From contig CM067077.1 of the NCBI GenBank assembly GCA_033980235.1, positions 2,531,972 to 2,595,971 on the forward strand: a stretch of DNA of 64,000 nucleotides. Direction: 5' to 3'. A program made the position numbers and the translations under genes. The notes under the pieces are model-generated. The model was not told the DNA's origin. It was given only the letters and a program-made list of their open reading frames with translations, and did no database searches. Positions 13,981 to 24,937 of the stretch are shown piece after piece; within the stretch, counting starts at the first letter, position 1; the number at the start of each line of letters is the position of its first letter. This DNA comes from Diadema setosum. Taxonomy: Eukaryota > Echinodermata > Echinoidea > Diadematoida > Diadematidae.

Positions 13981-16900
13981 TAGAGATTGTAATTTGTCAT
14001 CACTGACAAATTAAGGTGATCCGATTTTTTTTTTTTTAATCAATGATTCGAGGTCTGATCGCAATAGGCATGACCATACAGGTTTCATCTGTGTTTAGAG
14101 ACATTGGCCGTGTGATGTTTGGATTCTCATTTAGAAAAGGGATTCATATCTGTCATCCTTGGTACCAAATTCTGTATACACTAGATAACGAAGATACAGC
14201 AACAAATACATAATTTAGGCATGACCATACAGCTTTCATCTGTGTTTAGGGACATTCGCCGTGTGATATTTGGAATCTCATTTAGAAAAGCGAGTCAGAC
14301 CTGCCATCTTTGGTACCAAATTCCGTATACACTGTAACGAAGATACAGAATTAAGTATATTTGACCATTGACCCCACTTTGCACAGCCAGGATGGCATCT
14401 AAGCAAAAAGTGGTTAGTTCGTAAAATGATTCTTGGAACATGGTCTTTGCGTGTGCAAAATATGGAAGAGATAGGACATGTATTCACTAAAATACAGAAT
14501 GAAACATTTATGACTTTTGACCCTAATTTACATACCCAAGATGGTGTCTGATCAAGAAGTTGTTATTTTATGAAATAATGTACGTGACATGAACTAAACA
14601 TGTGCAAAATTTGAGGGTGATAGACGCTGTTTTTCTTGAGTTATTGCAAAGAAAGTTGCAGAAAGAAAAGAAACATCTCAATACATTGAAGATAAGTTTT
14701 AAATTCAACCACGTTTTTTAACGTGATCCCGACATCGTATGAAAAAGACGAAGGGTAAAATACGATAGCCCAAAGTCTCAGCTACACAATATTAAGATCT
14801 GGGAGAAATTCACCGAAGCATAAGTGAGCTATTGCTCGAAAAAGATAGTCATGTCAAATTTCATTTGCAGAAAAACTGCACTCCCATAGAGATAACACGT
14901 CATAATGAAGATACAGAAAGAAGAATATATGACCTTTGACCGCACTTTGCACAGACATGGTGGCATCTGAGCAAAAAGTGGTTATTTTGTGAAATGATTC
15001 TTGTAACATGGTCTTTGCGTGTGCAAAATATGGGAGAGATAGGACATGTATTCACCAAGATACAGGATGAAACATTTATGACCTTTGACCCTAATTTACA
15101 TACCCAAGATGGTGTCCGATCAAGTAATTGTTATTTTATGAAATAATGTACGTGACATGAACAAAACATGTGCAAAATATGGGATTAATTGCCATTGTTG
15201 TTGTTCATCTATTGCACAGAAAGTAGTAGAAAGAAAGAAAAATAAAGAAAAAACTAGACTCGGAATTTGTCAAGACTGACAAATTAGGTGATCCGATCTG
15301 TTCGTAAATCAACGATTTGAGTCTCCTGATCCCAATAGGCATGACCATACCGGTTTCATCTGTGTTTAGTGGACATTGGCCGTGTGATGTTTGGATTCTC
15401 ATTTAGAAAAGGGAGTCAGACCTGCCATCTATGGTACACAATTCCGTATACACTAACGAAGATACGGAATGAAGTATATTTGACCTTTGACCTCACTTTG
15501 CACAGACAAGATGGTATCTGAGCAAAAAGTGGTTATTTTGTGAAATGATCCTTGTAACATGGTCTTTACGTGTGCAAAATATGGGAAAGATAGGACATGT
15601 ATTCACCAAGATACAGGATGATACATTTATGACCTTTGACCCTAATTTACATACCCAAGATGATGTCTGATCAAGTAGTTGTAATTGTATGAAATAATGT
15701 ACGTGACATGAACTAAACATGTGCAAAATACGGGGGTGATAAGGCCTGTTTTTCTTGAGTTATTGTAAAGAAAGTTGCAGAAAGAAAGAAATATCTCAAT
15801 ACATCGAAGATCAGCTTTAATTTCAACCAAGTTTTTGGATGTGATCCCGACATCGTATGAAAAATAAAGGACACATTTTCGATAGCCCAAAGTCTCAGCT
15901 ACAACATATTAAAATCTGGGAGAAATTCACCAAAGCATAAGTGAGCTAGTGCTCGATAAAGACAATCATGTCAATTTTCACATCTACAAAAATTCCCTCC
16001 CATAGAGATAACACGTCATAACGAAGATAAAGAAAGAAGTACATATGACCTTTGACCCCACTTTGCACAGCCAAGATGGCATCTGAGCAAAAAGTGGTTA
16101 TTTTGTGAAATGATCCTTGTAACATGGTCGTTACGTGTGCAAAATATGGAAAAGATAGGACATGTATTCACCAAGATACAAGATGATACATTTATGACCT
16201 TTGACCCTAATTTACATACCCAAGATGACGTCTGATCAAGTAGTTGTTATTTTATGAAATAATGTACGTGACATGAACTAAACATGTGCAAAATATTGGG
16301 CTGATAGAGCTTGTTTTCCTTGAGTTATTGTAAAGAAAGTTGCAAAAAGAAAGGAATATCTCAATACATCGAAGATAAGCTTTAATTTCAACCAAGTTTT
16401 TGGACATGATCCCGACATCGTATGAAAAAACGAAGGGCACATTCACGATAGCCCAAAGTCTCAGCTACAACATATCAAAATCTGGGAGAAATTCACCGAA
16501 GCATAAGTGAGCTAGTGCTCGAAAAAGACAGTCATGTCAATTTTCATTTCCAGAAGAACTGCACTCCCATAGAGATAACACGTAAACTGGTCAAATTTGA
16601 CAAGATTACATTCAATCCATTTTTACGAGGTGATACCGTCATCCAATCAAAATGTTGTTATAACATTTATGAAAGAGTATTTAATAAGCTACAACATACT
16701 GAAATCTGGGTGAAAATTTGCAAAGGATAAGTGAGATACGCTCGAGTGAACTTGAAATTTGATGACGTCATTTTGAAAATTTACTTTTTTAATTGTATTA
16801 AGAAATTTGATATCTTTTAATCATTTTTCCAGCATCGCCAACCCATGAATTGACATGTACAACTCATCAGCTTTCATAATATGTAAAAAAAACGGGGGGT

Positions 16901-17569
16901 CACCGTCCATCCTGACGAGTAAAATCGGATTCAAAATTGGCGATTTTTTGGCATTGTTGGACTGTATATCGCCATTGACGCGCGCGCGGAATTTCAAATT
17001 TGACGGGTCCGTATGACGTCATATTGAGTCGGATTGACTTGAAACCTGGTAGAAATATTCCTTGACATTTCAGGCATCCAATAAGTGTGAAAAAATGGGA
17101 AATTTCCATTGCATATGAGCTGTGCGTGCGTATATGTGCGCGCGCGTACGCGTCCGTCCAATTTTTTAAATTTTTCAAAAAATGCTCCAAATGGTCTGAA
17201 ACGTGTCCAAAAAAAATTTGAGCTCGATTTGAGCATACAAATATTTCAACGCGCGCGTACGCGCACGTTTTAAGAGAAAATATGAATTTTGAGAATATGA
17301 GTAGAATGCGCATAACTTGAAATATATGTGACATAAATTTCATTGAGAAACTCTATTCCATTAATGAGATATGATTGAGAATGTGTTTTCATATAATGAC
17401 GTCATAGTGACGTCACGGTCGACCAATCACAATGATACAGAAAATTTGTCATCTTTGGGACATGATACATATATGGTATGAGTTTGAAGTTGACACTGTG
17501 AGTACTTTCTGAGTAAGTAGATACACAACTTTTGTCCAGAAATAAAGAAAGAAGAAGAAGAAGAAGAAA
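13981..17569 (+). repeat. Array unit 7, longest unit with duplicated B
   Basis: This 3.6 kb unit has two B blocks. The first (about 13985-14770) contains an internal repeat of its start near 14218. The stretch 14901-15250 ends in a variant B terminus (CATTGTTGTTGTTCATCTAT) that recurs at 25460 and 29680. A second B block runs 15255-15890, followed by A head, B' and an A block at 16453-17540 with a GAA tract at 17544-17569. Confidence 0.8.
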
Positions 17570-19919
17570 GACTGACAAATTAGGTGATCCGATCTGTTCG
17601 TAAATCAACGATTTGAGTCTCCTGATCCCAATAGGCATGACCATACCGGTTTCATCTGTGTTTAGTGGACATTGGCCGTGTGATGTTTGGATTCTCATTT
17701 AGAAAAGGGAGTCAGACCTGCCATCTATGGTACACAATTCCGTATACACTAACGAAGATACAGAATGAAGTATATTTGACCTTTGACCCAACTTTGCACA
17801 GACAAGATGGCATCTGAGCAAAAAGTGGTGATTTTGTGAAATGATCCTTGTAACATGGTCTTTACGTGTGCAAAATATGGGAAAGATAGGACATGTATTC
17901 ACCAAGATACAGGATGATACATTTATGACCTTTGACCCTAATTTACATACCGAAGATGACTTCTGATCAAGTAGTTGTAATTGTATGAAATAATGTACGT
18001 GACATGAACTAAACATGTGCAAAATATGGGGGTGATAAGGCCTGTTTTTCTTGAGTTATTGTAAAGAAAGTTGCAGAAAGAAAGAAATATCTCAATACAT
18101 CGAAGATCAGCTTTAATTTCAACCAAGTTTTTGGACGTGATCCCGACATCGTATGAAAAATGGAGGGCAGATTTTCGATAGCCCAAAGTCTCAGCTACAA
18201 CATATTAAAATCTGGGAGAAATTCACCGAAGCATAAGTGAGCTAGTGCTCGATAAAGACAATCATGTCAATTTTCACATCTACAAAAATTCCCTCCCATA
18301 GAGATAACACGTCATAACGAAGATAAAGAAAGAAGTACATATGACCTTTGACCCCACTTTGCACAGCCAAGATGGCATCTGAGCAAAAAGTGGTTATTTT
18401 GTGAAATGATCCTTGTAACATGGTCGTTACGTGTGCAAAATATGAAAAAGATTGAACATGTATTCACCAAGATACAAGATGATACATTTATGACCTTTGA
18501 CCCTAATTTACATATCCAAGATGACGTCTGATTAAGTAGTTGTTACTTTATGAAATAATGTACGTGACATGAACTAAACATGTGCAAAATATTGGGCTGA
18601 TAGAGCTTGTTTTTCTTGAGTTATTGTAAAGAAAGTTGCAAAAAGAAAGGAATATCTCAATACATCGAAGATAAGCTTTAATTTCAACCAAGTTTTTGGA
18701 CATGATCCCGACACCGTATGAAAAAACGAAGGGCACACTTACGATTGCGCAAAGTCTCAGCTACAACATATCAAAATCTGGGAGAAATTCACCGAAGCAT
18801 AAGTGAGCTAGTGCTCGAAAAAGACAGTCATGTCAATTTTCATTTCCAGAAAAACTGCACTCCCATAGAGATAACACGTAAACTGGTCAAATTTGACAAG
18901 ATTACTTTCAATCCATTTTTACGAGGTGATACCGTCATCCAATCAAAATGTTGTTATAACACTTATGAAAGAGTATTTAATAAGCTACAACATACTGAAA
19001 TCTGGGTGAAAATTAGCAAAGGATAAGTGAGATACGCTCGAGTGAACTTGAAATTTGATGACGTCATTTTGAAAATTTACTTTTTTAATTGTATTAAGAA
19101 ATTTGATATCTTTTAATCATTTTTCCAGCATCGCCAACCCATGAATTAACATGAACAACTCATCAGCTTTCAGAATATGTCAAGAAAATGGGGGGTCACC
19201 GTCCATCCTGACGAGTAAAATCGGATTCAAAATTGGCGGTTTTTTGGCATTGTTGGACTGTATATCGCCATTGACGCGCGCGCGGAATTTCAACTTTGAC
19301 GGGTCCGTATGACGTCATAATGAGTCGGATTGACTTGAAACTTGGTAGAAATATTCCTTGACATTTCAGGCATCCAATAAGTGTGAAAAAATGGGAAATT
19401 TCCATTGCATATGAGCTGTGCGTGCGTATATGTGCGCGCGCGTACGCGTCCGTCCAATTTTTTCAATTTTTCAAAAAATGCTCCAAATGGTCTGAAACGT
19501 GTGCAAAAAAAATTTGAGCTCGATTTGAGCATACAAATATTTCAACGCGCGCGTACGCGCACGTTTTAAGAGAAAATATGAATTTTGAGAATATGAGTAG
19601 AATGCACATAACTTGAAATATATGTGACGTAAATTTCATTGAAAAATTCCATTCCATTAATGAGATATGATTGAGAATGTGTTTTCATATAATGACGTCA
19701 TAGTGACGTCACGGTCGACTGATCACTTTGATTTTAGTTCGATTGCCGTCTTTCGGAGACGATACATATATGGTATAAGTTTGAAATTGATAGGAAGAGG
19801 ACTTTCGGAGCTAATCGATACACAACTTTTGGGGAGAAATAAGAAAAAGAAGAAGAAGAAGAAGAAAGAATCCGTACAGAAACAGAAGGTGATCCGAGAG
19901 GATACTCGGATCACCTAAT
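17570..19919 (+). repeat. Array unit 8, left arm of the large palindrome
   Basis: B block 17570-18183, A head 18184-18310, B' dimer 18311-18748, A block 18749-19845, GAA tract 19840-19866 and hairpin 19887-19916. Its last part is mirrored by unit 9 across a 6-bp spacer. Confidence 0.85.
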
Positions 19920-19958
19920 TATGTTATTAGGTGATCCGAGTATCCTCTCGGATCACCT
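19887..19958. repeat. Centre of kb-scale palindrome
   Basis: The left arm ends CACCTAAT at 19919, a 6-bp spacer TATGTT follows, and the right arm begins ATTAGGTG at 19926. The two 30-bp hairpins at the centre are mirror copies. The arms continue outward as head-to-head units 8 and 9 for well over 1 kb. Such a sequence could extrude a cruciform and is hard to assemble, so the junction could be real or an assembly artefact. Confidence 0.85.
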
Positions 19959-21727
19959 TCTGTTTCTGTACGGATTCTTTCTTCTTCTTCTTTTTCTTTA
20001 TTTCTCCCCAAAAGTTGTGCAGAGGTTAGCTCAGAAAGTCCTGTTCCTATCAATTTCAAAATTATACCATGTATGTATCATGTCCCAAAGACGACAGCGC
20101 AAGTAAAATCATAGTGATCAGTCGACCGTGACGTCACTATGACGTCATTATATGAAAACACATTTTCATGCATATCTCATTAATGGAAAGGAATTTTTCA
20201 ATGAAATTTACGTCACATATGTTTCAAGTCAAGCGCATTCTACACATATTATTAAAATTCATATTTTTTATTAAAAAGTGCGCGTACGCGCGCGTTGAAA
20301 TATTTGTATGCTCAAATCGAGCTCAAATTTTTTTTGCACACGTTTCAGACCATTTGGAGCATTTTTTGAAAAATTGAAAAAATTGGACGGACGCGTACGC
20401 GCGCGCAATTATACGCACGCACAGCTCATATGCAATGGAAATTTCCCGTTTTTTCACATTTTGCAGATGCCTAAAATGTCAAGGAATATTTCTACCAAGT
20501 TTCAAGTCAATCCGACTCAATATGACGTCATACGGGCCCGTCAAAGTTGAAACTCCGCGCGCGCGTCAATGGCGATATACAGTGCAACAATGCCAAAAAA
20601 CCGCCAATTTTAAATCCGATTTTATTCGTCAGGATGGACGGTGACCCCCCACTTTCTTTACATATTTTGAAAGCTGATGAGTTGTACATATCATTTCATG
20701 GGTTGGCGATACTTAAAAAATGATTAAAAGATATCAAATTTCTTAATAAAGTAAAAAAAGTAAATTTTCAAAATGACGTCATCAAATTTCAAGTTCACTC
20801 GAGCGTATCTCACTTATCCTTTGCCAATTTTCACACAAATTTCAGTATGTTGTAGCTTATTAAATGCTTTTTCATTAATATAATAACAGCATTTTGATTG
20901 GATGACGGCATCACTTCGTAAAAATGGATTCAAAGTAATCTTGTCAAATTTGACCATTTTACGTGTTATCTCTATGGGAGTGCAGTTTTTCTGGAAATGA
21001 AAATTGACATGACTATCTTTCTCGAGCACTATCTCACTTATGCTTCGGTGAATTTCTCCCAAATTTTAGTATGTTGTAGCTGAGACTTTGAGCTATCGTA
21101 AGTGTGCCCTTCATTTTTTCATACGACGTCGGCATCACGTCAAAAAATTTGGTTGAAATTAAAGCTTATCTTCGATGTATTGAGATATTTCTTCCTTTTT
21201 GCAACTTTCTTTGCAATAACTCAAGAAAAACATATCCTATCCCCACCATATTTTGCACATGTTTAGTTCATGTCACGTACATTATTTCAAAAAATAACAA
21301 CTACTTGATCAGACGCCATCTTAGGTATGTAAATTAGGGTCAAAGGTCATAAATGTATTATCGTGTATCTTGGTGAACACATGTCTTATCTTTCCCATAT
21401 TTTGCACACGCAAGGACCATTTTACAAGAATCATTTCACAAAATAACCACTTTTTGCTCAGATGCCATCTTTGGTGTGCAAAATGGGGTCAAAGGTCAAA
21501 TATACTTCATTCTGTATCTTCGTTAGTGCATACGGAATTCGGTACCAAAGATGGCAGGTGTGACTCCCTTTTCTAAATAAGACTCCAAACATCACATGAC
21601 CAATGTCCCCTCAACACAGATGAAACCTGTATGGTCATGCCTATTGGGATCAGGACTCATATCATTGATTTCCCAATAGATCGGATCACCTAATTTGTCA
21701 GTGTTGACAAATTCCGAGTCTAGTTTT
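19926..21727 (-). repeat. Array unit 9, inverted copy
   Basis: This unit reads on the minus strand. From left to right it shows the hairpin (19929-19958), the reverse complement of the GAA tract, an inverted A block to about 21092 and an inverted B block to 21727. The paired TGACGTCA motifs are at 20129-20147. It is the only unit in reverse orientation. Confidence 0.9.
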
Positions 21728-21975
21728 TATAGAAATTTGAAGGAGAAGCATGAAAAAAATCAGAAAAAGATAAAGTTAGGAAAGGAGATTAAGACTAACT
21801 AAAGAAAAAGAAGAAAAAATAGTGTTTAAAAAAATTTAAAAACAACTGGCAGCGGAGAGCATCGAACCAGGGACCTTAGGATTACGAGTCGGATGCGCTA
21901 TGCAATGACCTATTTCATGCTCCATAGGCCCTGTGTATTAAGCAAAATGACGCTGCATCGAAGCCACATGCAATT
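21728..21975 (-). repeat. tRNA-like (SINE-type) insert, copy 1
   Basis: This block differs from the array on both sides and matches 25540-25800. On the minus strand it holds a tRNA-like stretch (about 21932 down to 21846) with the box-B-like GGTTCGA, preceded by CATCCGACTCGTAATCC. A T-rich tail follows. The anticodon and acceptor stems do not pair well, so this is not a functional tRNA as it stands. A tRNA-derived SINE or tRNA pseudogene is the best reading. Confidence 0.5.
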
Positions 21976-23160
21976 TTCAACCAAGTTTTTCGACGTGATG
22001 CCGACGTCGTATGAAAAAATGGAGGGCACACTTACGATAGCTCAAAGTCTCAGCTACAACATACTAAAATCTGGGAAAATTCACCGAAGCATAAGTGAGC
22101 TAGTGCTCGAAAAAGACAGTCATGTCAATTTTCACTGCCAGAAAAACTGCTCTCCCATAGAGATAACACGTAAACTGGTCAAATTTTACAAGGATACATT
22201 CAATCCATTTTTACGAGGTGATGACGTTATCCAATCAAAATGTTGTTTTTTTATTAATGAAAGAATATTTCATAAGCTACAACATACTGAAATCTGGGTG
22301 AAAATTGGGGAAATTTAAGTGAGATACGCTCGAGTGAATTTGAAATTTGATGACGTCATTTTGAAAATTTACTTTGTTTACTTTATTAAGAAATTTGATA
22401 TCTTTTAATCATTTTTTCAGTATCGCCAACTCATGAAATGACATGTACAACTCATCAGCTTTTAGAATATATCAAGAAAATGGGGGGTCACCGTCCATCC
22501 TGACGAGTAAAATCCGATTTAAAATTGGTGGTTTTTTGGCATAGTTGCACTGTGTATCCCCATTGACGCACGCGCGGAATTTTGAATTTGACGGGCCCGT
22601 ATGACGTCATATTGAGTCGGATCGACTTGAAACTTGATAGAAATATTCCTTGACATTTTGGACATCCGATCCCTGTGAAAAAACTGAAAATTTCTATTGA
22701 ATATGAGCTGTGCGTGCATATATGCGCGCGCGCGTACGCGTCCGTCCGATTTTTTCAATTTTTCAAAAAATGCTCCAAATGGTCTGAAACGTGTGCAAAA
22801 AAAATTTGAGCTCGATTTGAGCATACAAATATTTCAGCGCGCGCGTACGCGCACGTATCAAGAGAAAATGTGAATTTTGAGAATATGAGTAAAATGCGCA
22901 TAACTTGAAATATATGTGACGTAAATTTCATTGAAAAACTTCATTCCATTAATGAGATATGATTGAGAATGTGTTTTCATATAATGACGTCATAGTGACG
23001 TCACGGTCGACTGATCACTTTGATTTTAGTTCGATTGCCGTCTTTGGGACACGATACATACATGGTATAAGTTTGAACTTGATAGACATAGCACTTTCTG
23101 AGCTAACCTCTGCACAACTTTTGGGGAGAAATAAAGAAATAAAGAAGAAGAAAAATAAAG
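21970..23160 (+). repeat. Array unit 10
   Basis: A short B tail (21970-22040) leads into a full A block (about 22041-23130). Paired TGACGTCA motifs are at 22985-23003. The purine tail is AAATAAAG-rich rather than pure GAA. Confidence 0.8.
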
Positions 23161-24937
23161 AACTAGAGATTGTAATTTGTCATCACTGACAAATTAAGGT
23201 GATCCGATTTTTTTTTTTTTTTAATCAATGATTCGAGTCCTGATACTGTAAAGTCTCAGCTACAACATATTAAAATCTGAGAGAAATTCACCGAAGCATA
23301 AGTAAGATAGTGCTCGATAAAGAGAGTCATGTCAATTTTCACATCTAAAAAATTCCCTCCCATAGAGATAACACGTCATAGCGAACATAGAAAAAGTACA
23401 TATGACCTTTGACCCCACTTTGCACAGACAAGATGGCATCTGAGCAAAAAGTGGTTATTTTTTGAAATGATCCCTGTAACATGGTCTTTACGTGTGCAAA
23501 ATATGGGAAAGATAGGACCTGTATTCACCAAGATAGGGGATGAAACATCTATGACCTTTGACCCTAATTTACATACCCAAGATGGCGTCTGATCAAGTAC
23601 TTGTTATTTTATGAAATAATGTTCGTGACATGAACTAAAGATGTGCAAAATATGGTGGTGATAGGGTATGTTTTTCTTGATTTATTGCACATAAAGTTGC
23701 AAAAAGAAAGAAATATTTCAATACATCGAAGATAGACTTTAATTTCAACCAAGTTTTTTCACGTGATCCCGACAACGTATGAAAAAACGAAGGGCACACT
23801 TACGATAGCCCTACGTCTCAGCTACAACATATTAAAATCTTAGAGAAATTCACCGAAGCATAAGTGAGCTAGTGCTCGATAAAGATAGTCATGTCAATTT
23901 TCATTTCCATAAAAATTGCACTCCCATAGAGATTACACGTAAACTGGTCAAATTTGACAAGGTTACCTTCAATCAATTTTTTCGAGGTAATGTCGTCATC
24001 AAATCAAAATTGTGTGATTACATAAATGAAAGAGCATTTCATAACCTACAACATAATGAAATTTGGGTGAAAATTGGGAAAGGATAAGTGAGATACGCTC
24101 GAGTAAACTTGAAATTTGATGACGTCATTTTGAAAATTTACTTTTTTTACTTTATTAAGAAATTTGATATCTTTTAATCATTCTGTTAGCATAGCCTGCC
24201 CATGAAATGACATGTACAACTCATCAGCTTTCAGAATATGTAAAGAAAATGGGGGGTCACCGTCCATCCTGACGAGTAAAATCAGATTTAAAATTGGCAG
24301 TTTTTTGGCATAGTTGCACTGTATATCGCCATTGACGCGCGCGCGGAATTTCAACTTTGACAGGCCCGTATGACGTCATATTGAGTCGGATTGACTTGAA
24401 ACTTGGTATAGATATATCTTGACATTTCAGACATCCGATCAAAGTGAAAAAACTGGAAATTTCAATTGCATATGAGCTGTGCGTGCGTATATGCGCGCGC
24501 GCGTACGCGTCCGTCCAATTTTTTCAATTTTTCAAAAAATGCTCCAAATGGTCTGAAACGTGTGCAAAAAAAAAATTGAGCTCGATTGGAGCATACAAAT
24601 ATTTTAACGCGCGCGTACGCGCACGTTTTAAGAGAAAATATGAATTTTGAGAACATGAGTAGAATGCGCATAACTTGAAATATATGTGACGTAAATTTCA
24701 TTGAAAAACTTCATTCCATTAATGAGATATGATTGAGAATGTGTTTTCATATAATGACGTCATAGTGACGTCACGGTCGACTGATCACTTTGATTTTAGT
24801 TCGATTGCCGTCTTTGGGACACGATACATACATGGTATAAGTTTGAACTTGATAGACATAGCACTTTCTGAGCTAACCTCTGCACAACTTTTGGGGAGAA
24901 ATAAAGAAAGAAGAAGAAGAAGAAGAAGAAGAAAGAA
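23161..24937 (+). repeat. Array unit 11
   Basis: The B start is reduced to about 90 bp with a T-run near 23209. A head 23251-23370, B' dimer 23371-23815, A block 23816-24903 and a long GAA tract 24904-24937. Paired TGACGTCA motifs are at 24755-24773. Confidence 0.85.

Noticed and set aside
21845..21932. Functional tRNA-Thr(CGT) gene on the minus strand
   Set aside because: Box B is recognisable, but the anticodon and acceptor stems do not pair, so only a tRNA-like remnant is reported.
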